DNA from: JAXLVB01 sp046329195
GTDB taxonomy: Bacteria > Bacteroidota > Bacteroidia > Cytophagales > Spirosomataceae
NCBI GenBank assembly: GCA_046329195.1
Contig: JAXLVB010000002.1
Location: 1,922,001 to 1,986,000 of the forward strand
Reading direction: 5' to 3'
Length of the DNA stretch: 64,000 nucleotides
Shown: piece by piece, positions 29,501 through 36,931 of the stretch
Layout: each line of letters begins with the position of its first letter
Position numbering within the stretch: position 1 is the stretch's first letter
Translations under genes and position numbers: made by a program
The notes under the pieces: model-generated
Told to the model about the DNA's origin: nothing
Database searches by the model: none
Seen by the model: the letters and a program-made list of their open reading frames with translations, nothing else

Positions 29501-32384
29501 GAAGCAACTGGTAGATAAAGATGTAAAAGACAAAGTAAAAACTGAAAACGAATCAGCCGAAAAAAGCCTCACCGATGCCGAAAAAGAATGTGCTGACCGC
29601 AAAAAGAAAGACGAAGAAGAAGCGGCCAGAAAAAAGAAAGAAATAGAGGAAAAAGAAAAAGACGAAAGTTGGTGGGACAGCATCAAGAGTGCCGTCAAGA
29701 AAGCGGTGAAAGCCCTCACCAATTTGGTCAAGGATATTTTTGATAAGCTTCGGAAATTCGTTAAAGAAACCATTGAAAAAGCTCGTAAATGGGCAGTAGA
29801 GTTAGTTGAAAAATGCCGGAAATGGGTAGTTGATAAAATTGATGGTTTCCGCAAATGGCTTAAAGACAAAGTCAATAAGTATGTTGGTGAATATTTCCCC
29901 GGCCTTGCCAAACGGATTAACGCCGCCATAGACAAAGTAGCCGACAGCGCCATTGCCAAAGTAAATCAAATTGCCAACGACCTCAAAAAAGGAATCAATG
30001 CGCTGGCGAAAGCCCTTACGGCGGCACTAGACAAATTACTGGCTAAATTCCAGACCTTTATTACGGCGGCTATTGGCATTGTCGGAGCCGTACTGACGGG
30101 CGACTTTGTGGAGGCACTCAAAATCGCCTTCTTCGCCGCTTGTGAAATCGCTGGCATTGACCCTAATCCGTTGATGGACTTCATCAACAAGGCTATTTCG
30201 CTGCTGACCAAAATATTCAAAGAGCCTGGTAAATTCATTTCAAACGTTGGTAAAGGCATCAAAGGCGGCTTAGAACTATTCTGGAAAAACATCACCAAGC
30301 ACCTCATCAATGGTGTAATAGCTTGGCTAACAGGCGCTATGAGTGAAGTACCAATCAAACTCCCTGAGGTATGGGATGCCAAAGGAATCTTGCACCTTGT
30401 CCTCCAGATTTTAGGTTTAACTTACGACAACATTCGGGCAAAAGTAGTCAAACGCCTCGGTGCCAACGGCGAGCAAATTGTTTCGACCATTGAGAAAACC
30501 TTCGATTTTGTCAAACGCCTCATCACCGAAGGACCAAAAGTACTTTGGGAAATGGCACAAGATGCGCTGTCGAACCTGAAAGATATGCTCATTTCGCAAC
30601 TCACAGACTGGCTCACGACCACCATTATCAAAGAGGGCATTATGTGGCTCATCAGCCTGACCAATCCTGCGTCGGCGCTGGGTCGTTTGCTCAAAATGTT
30701 ATTCGATGTGGCCATGTTCTTTGTGGAGCGCTTCCAGCAGATCAAAGAATTTGCCGTGTCGGTTTATAATACCATTGCCGACATCGCCAACGGAAATGTG
30801 GGCAAAATGAGTATGTCGGTCGAAGGGGCATTGGCTCGCACTATTCCAGTGGTGCTTGGGTTGTTGGCCTCGTTGCTTGGGCTGAGTGGCATTGGCAAGG
30901 CCGTGACCGAAGTCATCAAGAAAATCCGTAAGCCGATTGACAAGGCGGTGGACAAAGTGCTTGACAAAATTGAGGCATTTGGTAAGAAAATAATGAAGTC
31001 GGGGCCTGTCAAAAAACTGGTGGATAAAGGCAAACAGGTTAAAAAGAAGATTCAGGACACGAAGAAAAAAATCAAAAAGAAAATTGCCGACACCAAGAAG
31101 AAAATCAAGAAGAAGGTCAAGGACATCAAGAAAAAAGCCAAGGCGATTAAGAAAAAAGTAAAGAAAAAAGCCCAAAAAATTAAGGACAAAGTAAAAGACA
31201 AAATCAAGGCGGTTTTTGAATGGTGGAAGGCGTCTGTCAACTTTAAAGGGGCAGACAATGAGTCGCATAAAATCTATTTTAGTGCCAACAACGCAAATGC
31301 TAAACTCATGGTAGCCAGCAATCCGCAACCGTTTCGGAGTTTTTTGGAAACGGTAGATGTGGGTAAAAACACTAAGAAAAAAGCCGCCAAAACAGCAGCA
31401 CTGGGCATTGCAGACCAGATTGATGCGTTGCGTCTAGAAAAATTAGACCCTAACAAAGACCAAACGAAAGAGAAGAAAAAGAAAGAAACCAAAATGAAGC
31501 AATTGCTGAAAAATCTGTCTAAGCAGACTGTCGTGCTGTTTGGAGACGATTTGCCTGACTACGCCGACCCAGTCTTTGGCGGTAAGCAAAACGAATTTGG
31601 TACTTCGATGAAAATCAATCCATTGGTCAATCAAAAAGCAAAAGCTGGCTCACCACCAAGCGCCGATACGCCCAATTATGGCATTTTGAACCAACGCAGA
31701 CAAAAAGGTGGAGCAAGCTATTACATCAAAGGTCACTTGCTAAACGAAACCTTGGGCGGTACAGGCGCAGATTTCAAGAACCTCACGCCGCTGTCAAGAG
31801 ATGGCAATCACCAACACGAAGGGCAGGTGGAGTCGTTGGTGAAAGCGGCCTTTAAGTCTCATGCGGTGATTGAGTACAATGTGTCGCCGTCTTACAAAGC
31901 TCGCTCAGATAAGACTAAATTATTGGATAAAATTGACAAGTCGAGCAAGTCGCAGAAAGATAGAGATACGCTTACTGAACTTGTAAAAACAGAAGATTAT
32001 GTGCCACACGAGTTGAAATGTACTGCCAATCGTTTAGAAAAGAAGGGTAAAAATTGGACTAAAAAAGACAGTATTGTCAGCAAAAATGTGCCAAATGCGA
32101 TAGAGCGAACGCTGGATAGCTATCACATTGGAAACATTAACCCCTTTGTTCCTGTTAAAATCAATTTGGCAAATGCTACCGAAATTGCACGAATTCCAGG
32201 CGTAACGAAAGACGTAGCCCTCAAAATTTCTAAGTACATTTTACGCCGTGACCGTTACTTTGGTACATATGAAGGCTTGGCTTCAGAACTTGGCAAGGAG
32301 ATTGATGGTCTAAAGGCCGCTACCGTTCGCAATTGGCACAAAGAAGGTTACATCTCTTTGAGTTTATATGAAGATGAGTCGTAA
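26535..32384 (+). CDS. Giant eCIS cargo/effector: DUF4157, CHAP/NlpC-like domain, nuclease-like and helix-hairpin-helix C-terminus
   Basis: This is a 1949-residue, very charged protein. Residues 28-52 carry the PGDRYEQEADQMAEQV signature of eCIS-associated DUF4157 proteins. An acidic VAVQAKEE repeat follows (80-150), then DUF4157 itself (about 192-285) with HELTH, His271/Glu272/His275, a metalloprotease-type motif. A papain-like CHAP/NlpC domain spans about 375-520 (SWCGIFTFWA, Cys463; His513). Long coiled-coil and amphipathic helices fill 880-1480, followed by a Lys-rich stretch. The C-terminus has a nuclease-like motif KGHLLNETLGG with NLTPLSRDGN (His1734), and a ComEA-like HhH near 1875-1945. 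Such proteins are eCIS payloads. The frame stays open upstream to 26451 without an ATG. Confidence 0.82.
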   Translation: MEPVQRNPFKDAQKTTPFDWVHQPTLQTKLKVNPPGDRYEQEADQMAEQVVQTQRQPMGKREAPPKPLFSAISPLISRQTEEEEEQEEVAVQAKEEDEMAEEENVAVQAQAETHTTVEAEEVAVQSKEEETESVMTFEAAETQEETVQSKNKASAKRYRFDPVTEPTDQAPSNWISDGFVTPLGRAPPQVSFENRLKNSLQNGQSLPDVIRIALENQFGVDFGGVRVHTDAEAQSLCQEIHALAFTYKGDIFFNESQYNPQSEAGLRLLAHELTHTVQQGAALPKQQEVAEEQFTDSSPPDASKETVQLQEDTPSPDAEELVEIQEKPIDNQTIEGNFDSNPSPENLAITEFKDEFFLIQAQADGNLPRPELLRATDLAQAEVGKVNADKKNDDGTRVGWQRLLEYFKTSLGPDKVKPAGQPIKKGEISEENIRHYKRIWAKLHQNKKTDKAEGWRDAMPSWCGIFTFWALKKAGIPLSNWKIGQSAVSQKAAYPHSHIPTRGDIAYRNSNAHYAIVVKSEPQEATAKERSKVQVTTVNGNTTGNNNLGGQIEVKSESIARWTGFFNPLYGLENQLPANPSPYTPPSTTYETQQVTPAAISPKEKPKKGKKQKKKADNQEESLAKEKTNEPSDATAHDKMMGEKPNLNVPPSAEPEAPAKVEATQLTGPSEAMVGQVSTLTPSKLVATYPSAGGTIGKQITTDNQKDLDAVPPLEAKTGGIEGKLSTVNPELIKPDQAELPNGSDQPQPDPLVPEPVVVPTTPKVNPQLEKDMDDHEEGDDFFGWIRSIFPNFMKGVQTSDPDLDTSAGERPKTDLSADADPKLLQEQSGKADGEVETQKNDAHDKFKNHPGQEKVQPIKVDESVEIEKEAPPQAEIETTSSTDADNYAQMALPEQYRKAADDKMAQKLQPKLDSAATKANEAKTNKEEERKTAVDDAQNETKRLNEEADGDQRKQIMAGREEIATEQRSGMDDANQAMKDFKKESSDEKQLVDKDVKDKVKTENESAEKSLTDAEKECADRKKKDEEEAARKKKEIEEKEKDESWWDSIKSAVKKAVKALTNLVKDIFDKLRKFVKETIEKARKWAVELVEKCRKWVVDKIDGFRKWLKDKVNKYVGEYFPGLAKRINAAIDKVADSAIAKVNQIANDLKKGINALAKALTAALDKLLAKFQTFITAAIGIVGAVLTGDFVEALKIAFFAACEIAGIDPNPLMDFINKAISLLTKIFKEPGKFISNVGKGIKGGLELFWKNITKHLINGVIAWLTGAMSEVPIKLPEVWDAKGILHLVLQILGLTYDNIRAKVVKRLGANGEQIVSTIEKTFDFVKRLITEGPKVLWEMAQDALSNLKDMLISQLTDWLTTTIIKEGIMWLISLTNPASALGRLLKMLFDVAMFFVERFQQIKEFAVSVYNTIADIANGNVGKMSMSVEGALARTIPVVLGLLASLLGLSGIGKAVTEVIKKIRKPIDKAVDKVLDKIEAFGKKIMKSGPVKKLVDKGKQVKKKIQDTKKKIKKKIADTKKKIKKKVKDIKKKAKAIKKKVKKKAQKIKDKVKDKIKAVFEWWKASVNFKGADNESHKIYFSANNANAKLMVASNPQPFRSFLETVDVGKNTKKKAAKTAALGIADQIDALRLEKLDPNKDQTKEKKKKETKMKQLLKNLSKQTVVLFGDDLPDYADPVFGGKQNEFGTSMKINPLVNQKAKAGSPPSADTPNYGILNQRRQKGGASYYIKGHLLNETLGGTGADFKNLTPLSRDGNHQHEGQVESLVKAAFKSHAVIEYNVSPSYKARSDKTKLLDKIDKSSKSQKDRDTLTELVKTEDYVPHELKCTANRLEKKGKNWTKKDSIVSKNVPNAIERTLDSYHIGNINPFVPVKINLANATEIARIPGVTKDVALKISKYILRRDRYFGTYEGLASELGKEIDGLKAATVRNWHKEGYISLSLYEDES

Positions 32385-32469
32385 AGGTGTGTTTTAACCC
32401 GTTGTTATCTAACAAGTCATTTTCAAACCCTGAGCAATCACCGCATTTCACCCAAAAATCGAACTGTCT

Positions 32470-33099
32470 ATGGCTTCTTCCATAAGCAAACAAGCCCGTT
32501 CATTACTCATCGAAATTGAAGACCATCCGCAACTAACGGTGACCGATTCAGCCTTACCTTCCAAAACCCGAAGTGAGTCCGAGCACCAAGCTCTTGCGAT
32601 TGGATTTTCGGAAGATTTCATCAACGCCTATCAAGCAATCAACGGTTTCAAACTACACTGGTATAGCAAGCAAAATCCTTCGACAAAAGGCGCCATTCAG
32701 TTTTTGCCTTTGACCAAGGTAGTGCAGTCTTGGGAAGGCGTCGTATATTTTAACGATACGCCCCCCAACGATGCGCTTCGACAGTTTTATCCACTCGATT
32801 TTTGGGCAGACGAGGCATGTGCAGGTGTATATGTAGGCGAGAACCGCCTTTACTATTACCCATTTGAAGGCCAACCACTTGATTTAGAAGTAGATATAGC
32901 TGGCTATATCGAATTAGTACTAACGACCAAGGGGTTTTGGTATTGGCCCCAACTCATTCGGTATTTCATTACCAACGAACCCTCCTGGCTTGCCAACCAC
33001 TACCAAACCGAAATGCCTCACTATTTTCCTGACCATACGTTGGTTGCTTTACAAAAAACATTTGAACGCCTTCGTTTACCGTTAACTAATTTTCGCTAA
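32470..33099 (+). CDS. SUKH (SMI1/KNR4)-like protein, candidate immunity to the upstream effector
   Basis: This 209-residue soluble protein lies 85 bp after the giant effector and is probably co-transcribed. The pattern IGFSEDFINAYQAINGFKLH followed by GAIQFLPLTKVV resembles the SUKH fold: an acidic helix, a 'NG' turn, then a strand leading to a conserved small-hydrophobic-Leu segment. Several later acidic/aromatic segments (ENRLYYYPFEGQPLDLE) fit. SUKH proteins are common immunity partners of nuclease toxins in polymorphic toxin systems. Here the neighbour has a nuclease-like C-terminus, so self-protection is a reasonable inference. Family assignment is moderate because sequence conservation in SUKH is low. 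Confidence 0.6.
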   Translation: MASSISKQARSLLIEIEDHPQLTVTDSALPSKTRSESEHQALAIGFSEDFINAYQAINGFKLHWYSKQNPSTKGAIQFLPLTKVVQSWEGVVYFNDTPPNDALRQFYPLDFWADEACAGVYVGENRLYYYPFEGQPLDLEVDIAGYIELVLTTKGFWYWPQLIRYFITNEPSWLANHYQTEMPHYFPDHTLVALQKTFERLRLPLTNFR

Positions 33100-33433
33100 T
33101 TTTCTTTTGAAAGTAACATATAACTCCCTATTTTAGAGTCACGTAATAAGTATCGTTAGAAGAAGGAAAAATGGGGCGAAAGTAGGCGAAACCACTTATC
33201 GTTTCTTAGCGAATCAAATCGTACAAAGTAGCGCAAGCTGAAGAACAGGAGCTCGTTTCTTGACTCACACGAGTCATCGTCTCGGTCTCCTTTCTTTTTG
33301 TCTTTTTCACACTTCTCTAAACACTTACTTTTCTGTTCCCTCCCCTTGCACAACCATTCAAAACTGATTCTTTGTTTGCATTGATGTTGGGAGCCACAGC
33401 GCCCTGGTTCTTTCTAATTATTTCATTTTCAAG
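33100..33433. other. Non-coding gap after the eCIS cluster
   Basis: This marks the end of the eCIS cluster. A purine-rich stretch reads as a short minus-strand frame (33156-33353) of low-complexity Lys/Asp/Cys sequence that does not look like a gene. No tRNA, IS end or clear promoter was found. The region ends at a strong hairpin. Confidence 0.5.
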
Positions 33434-33480
33434 CCAAAATCCACCAAACGCAACCAGTGGTTACCTTTGGTGGATTTTGG
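33434..33480 (-). terminator. Hairpin terminator-like structure after the heparinase-like gene
   Basis: CCAAAATCCACCAAA (33434-33448) and TTTGGTGGATTTTGG (33466-33480) form a perfect 15-bp stem; the loop itself contains AACCA/TGGTT, which can extend the structure. It lies just past the minus-strand stop at 33500. No long U tract follows, so it may stop transcription weakly or protect the 3' end. Its position between convergent units suggests it serves both strands. Confidence 0.55.
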
Positions 33481-33499
33481 GTGTTATTGCATCAAGGTT

Positions 33500-36400
33500 C
33501 TATTCTACTACAATCCGCTTACTGGCTTGTAGCGTGCCTGCGGCTAACTTGCATACATATACGCCTGGGGCGAGCGAGCGAGTGGGCAGCGTGTATTGAT
33601 GTGCTCCTTCTGCTTGCGTTTCGTTGTCGGCCAACAGCGAGATTTTGCGTCCGTAGGCATCATAAACCGCCAGCGAAACCGAGGCTTCTTGTGGCAAGTG
33701 ATACTGAATCGTCGTCGCTTCGTTAGCAGGATTGGGCGAAGCCCCCAACATGAGTACTTCTGATACTGACTCTTCTACGGCTTGTCGTCCACTTACCGTA
33801 CCAATCACCAACACCCCGCCGGCATCGGCTGTGTATTGGCTTCCGGGGGTAATGGTCACTTGTGTCGTAGCTCCGTTGGGCACCATAGCTACATCATATC
33901 CCGCATTGGGTGTCAGACCAGTAACCAACTGTCCTGATGCATTCGACGGAATGGTGTAAGTGGTAGAAGCAAAGCCTCCTCCCCACACGTTCGGGAACAT
34001 CACCACCGTATTTTTAACCAAAGCACCTTCAAAGGCTGTTCCTGCCGTGCTCTGAATCAAGGAAGTAGCCCCTGCACTTGCATTGCCATCAGCCCCTTGA
34101 ATGACGTTCAAAAAGCGAATATCCGTTGGATTGGCAGGGTCTTCTATCTTCAACTCGTGGGTAGTTTGTTCTAATTCTGCCAATGAGTTTAACATCTCTG
34201 AAGGGAATGCGGTTAGTACCGATGCCGCAGGTAGCAAATTAGACAAATACACCTTTTGGCCGCCGGGTGTATTGACCGTAACATTTTTGCCATTAACTAC
34301 AGGAGGCGCTGTAAACTGTAAGAAAAACCGTTTGAAACGATTAGCTGTTTTGCTCTTGGCACGGTCATATACCACCACAAAATCAGGATTGAGCCACACG
34401 ATTGACCGCACGGCAAACACAATATCTGTAGCTGTATTGGTACGGTTGTACAGATTGGTAGCATCCCCCGTGGCATAGGCAAAGTTCGTACCGATACTGG
34501 TAGTTACTTTGGGGTCGCCGCTGTTGAGGCCATTGGTCCATTGTCCGCCTCGTTGTGAAGTAGGTCCTTCGTACCATTGCATATTGGGTGGTACGTCGTT
34601 TTGTAGCCCCAAGGTATTATGAAACTCCGATGTATAGCCAATTCCGTCGTTGGTATAACCACTTCGTTCTTTGATGAGCCATTCGCCTTTTCTAAACAGC
34701 TCAAACTGATTGCCATCACCCGACTGGTGGTTAATGGTGGTCCAGTGGCATTGCCAGTTAAACCAAGTGGCGTTGGGTGTCCAATCCGTTCGGGCGAAGA
34801 GCTTGTTAAAATTAGGGTCCACAAACGAAGTGGACAATGAAGGTCGTGGGTCTGGCGGATTAGAACCCGCAGGGTCAAGCAGCATGTAATAAACCAGCGC
34901 TTGGGTAGCATAACTACTTGGCCAAATATTACCTACTCTCGACAGTAAATTGGCATTGCCACCTTGCAGCGCATTACGGGCGAACCAGCGTGTTTTATCT
35001 AAGCGAGATGGATTATTACCTAAATTGATGTCTAATAGACCAATAGAACCTACTAAGTCTAACATTTCGGGAATGACCCACGTTCGGAGCAAATCGCCGT
35101 AGTTGGCCACCTGATAGACTGGTCCCATATATGAAGCCTGAGAAAACACCTTGGCACTTGGTGTAATTTCGTGCAGTAAGCCATCCATCAGGCGAGTCCA
35201 GCAAGCACTATTGAGTAGTTTTGCCTGTTTACCGATGATAGCTTCGTTGGCCCAACCTGCTGTTTTTAAGGCCAATAGCTCTTGCACGACCCAACCGATA
35301 CTTTCGCCATAGAGGGAGCCTTCGGCAGACATTCCGCCACTTCCCATTCCTAAGCCAGCGGTAGGTACACCATAATCGGCAGCTACAATTTCGGGCTTTT
35401 CATACTGTGCATATTGCTGATAGAGCCACGCTCCCGTAGCGTTATAGATATAGCTCCGCAAACTATTGCCCAAGGCCGAATAATGAATGGTTGGGTCTAT
35501 TGGTGCATCATCTACAGCATCTATGGATAGCGACATGAACGTAAGGTTACGAGCATGACCCGAAAAATAGTTGTTCAAAATATTGCGGTTTGTCAATGTT
35601 ATCGTTTTATCATTAAGCAAACCAATCGGTGTAGGGTGATTGTAAGCGGAAAGTTGGTCGTTGCACCAACGCATGAACACCGTACGAATTTTGGCTTTGT
35701 CGGCTGCCGTCAGAATGTCATTATTGTTGGCATCTTTGGCGTTGTATATCCAGTCAACGGTTAGCGGACTGGCCTCTCCGTACACACGAGAACGGTCGTA
35801 GGTCATAAAAAAAGGGTCTCTAAAAGGCACTCCCGAAGCCGTACCTTTCAACGCCTCGTCTATTACATACATGAGCAAATTGCGTGCTCGCTGAGCATGA
35901 ACTGGCCGATTGGCTACCACGGGGTCTATCAACGACCAAAAAGCAAAGAATTCGGCATACGACTCTGTTACATAACCCGACCACGTGGTGTTTCCTAAGT
36001 CTGGCCAGTTCGGATTAGGAATGCCCCCTGGGAAAAACTTTGAGTTGTACGTTGAAATAGCCGAATTCAAGGCCGCTTGCATAGCCGTAAACACGGGGTT
36101 ACTGGGGGTGGCCCAACTACGAAGCCTTGGCAAATCGGCTTGGGTAATGAGCAACCGAGGATGCGATGTAACTGCATTGGGGTTATCGGGCATCGTCGTA
36201 AACGTACGCACACTCGAAACAGGGCTTGTCGAAGTGGCATTAGCCGCTTGCACCGTCCAGTAGTAAGTAGTGTTATACATGAGATTTTGAGCCACCCGAT
36301 TCAGGACTGTTACATTGTTGTCTGTAAACACTACATTGTTCATGGCGGCATCGGTGGCCACTTTCACTTTGTAATAAGTAGCCCCTGATACCGCTTGCCA

Positions 36401-36853
36401 CGTGAGGTTAGTACCCAACACTTGAAGCATAGAGCCATTGGTGGGTGTAGCCAAAACGGGTGCTGTAAGCCCCACAACGGGTGGCGGCGGTGGAACTACC
36501 ACCCCAACTGTAAATTGCCATGTGGCTGTCCAAGCACTAGCTTGGTAAGGATTCGCCGCATGTTTGGCCTTGATACGCCACAAATAAGTGCCATTGGGCA
36601 AATTCTTCAGTTGATACGTAGTGCCCACATACATACTGTCCCAAGCAATGTCGTTGCTGTGGTTGGGCGTACTCACAGAGACTTTGTACTGGTCGGCTCC
36701 TGACACAGCTTGCCAGCTCAGCGTAACGGTAGAAGTAACACCCGTAGCATTATTGGCCGGAAAAACCAGCACTGGCGTAGGGAGGGTTTGTGACTGTGCT
36801 ACAAGGGAGGTTAGCAGGCAAAGCCACATCAAGAGTAAATGGCGGTGTTTCAT
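33500..36853 (-). CDS. Secreted heparinase II/III-like polysaccharide-active protein with FN3 domains and T9SS sorting signal
   Basis: This is a 1117-residue protein. A signal peptide (MKHRHLLLMWLCLLTSLVAQ) precedes two fibronectin-type III modules (about 25-115 and 125-215). The centre has an alpha-helical toroid-like region (DLPRLRSW near 235, YDRSRVYGEASPLTVDWIY) and a beta-sandwich part with HQSGDGNQFELFRKGEWLI, the layout of heparinase II/III-type lyases. The last 80 residues hold the T9SS sorting domain (GASPNPANEATTIQYHLP ... RIVVE). It is probably a surface or secreted enzyme acting on an acidic glycan; substrate unknown. It is the third gene after a response regulator and propeller kinase on the same strand. 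Confidence 0.75.
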   Translation of the reverse strand: MKHRHLLLMWLCLLTSLVAQSQTLPTPVLVFPANNATGVTSTVTLSWQAVSGADQYKVSVSTPNHSNDIAWDSMYVGTTYQLKNLPNGTYLWRIKAKHAANPYQASAWTATWQFTVGVVVPPPPPVVGLTAPVLATPTNGSMLQVLGTNLTWQAVSGATYYKVKVATDAAMNNVVFTDNNVTVLNRVAQNLMYNTTYYWTVQAANATSTSPVSSVRTFTTMPDNPNAVTSHPRLLITQADLPRLRSWATPSNPVFTAMQAALNSAISTYNSKFFPGGIPNPNWPDLGNTTWSGYVTESYAEFFAFWSLIDPVVANRPVHAQRARNLLMYVIDEALKGTASGVPFRDPFFMTYDRSRVYGEASPLTVDWIYNAKDANNNDILTAADKAKIRTVFMRWCNDQLSAYNHPTPIGLLNDKTITLTNRNILNNYFSGHARNLTFMSLSIDAVDDAPIDPTIHYSALGNSLRSYIYNATGAWLYQQYAQYEKPEIVAADYGVPTAGLGMGSGGMSAEGSLYGESIGWVVQELLALKTAGWANEAIIGKQAKLLNSACWTRLMDGLLHEITPSAKVFSQASYMGPVYQVANYGDLLRTWVIPEMLDLVGSIGLLDINLGNNPSRLDKTRWFARNALQGGNANLLSRVGNIWPSSYATQALVYYMLLDPAGSNPPDPRPSLSTSFVDPNFNKLFARTDWTPNATWFNWQCHWTTINHQSGDGNQFELFRKGEWLIKERSGYTNDGIGYTSEFHNTLGLQNDVPPNMQWYEGPTSQRGGQWTNGLNSGDPKVTTSIGTNFAYATGDATNLYNRTNTATDIVFAVRSIVWLNPDFVVVYDRAKSKTANRFKRFFLQFTAPPVVNGKNVTVNTPGGQKVYLSNLLPAASVLTAFPSEMLNSLAELEQTTHELKIEDPANPTDIRFLNVIQGADGNASAGATSLIQSTAGTAFEGALVKNTVVMFPNVWGGGFASTTYTIPSNASGQLVTGLTPNAGYDVAMVPNGATTQVTITPGSQYTADAGGVLVIGTVSGRQAVEESVSEVLMLGASPNPANEATTIQYHLPQEASVSLAVYDAYGRKISLLADNETQAEGAHQYTLPTRSLAPGVYVCKLAAGTLQASKRIVVE

Positions 36854-36913
36854 AAAGTTCGGCTTGTTTTAAGTTAACGACACAAAGGTCAAGAACTAAA
36901 AAAAGCCAATCAA

Positions 36914-36929
36914 CTGAACAAATGTACAG
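36914..36929 (-). promoter_or_regulatory. Operator-like site before the heparinase-like gene
   Basis: CTGAACAAATGTACAG at 36914-36929 is a near-perfect dyad. It lies about 61 bp upstream of the heparinase-like start. A very similar site, CTGAACATTTGAACAG, lies 44 bp upstream of the response-regulator gene. The shared core is CTGAACA-nn-TGnACAG, 16 bp with three differences, and similarity continues into flanking bases (CA before, GTT after). A plausible reading is a binding site for the NarL-type regulator encoded in this operon. Confidence 0.5.
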
Positions 36930-36931
36930 TT

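Noticed and set aside
30699..31328. 209-codon minus-strand ORF inside the effector gene
   Set aside because: It lies fully antisense to the coiled-coil and Lys-rich region; its Phe/Leu-rich translation is what Lys/Ile-rich DNA gives in reverse.
8061..33099. Prophage or type VI secretion system
   Set aside because: No capsid, terminase, portal or integrase genes, and no T6SS membrane complex (TssJLM) or ClpV were seen; the cap, tape measure and AAA+ ATPase fit an eCIS.
33156..33353. Minus-strand 65-codon ORF after the eCIS cluster
   Set aside because: Low-complexity, no family likeness and no start context; probably non-coding.
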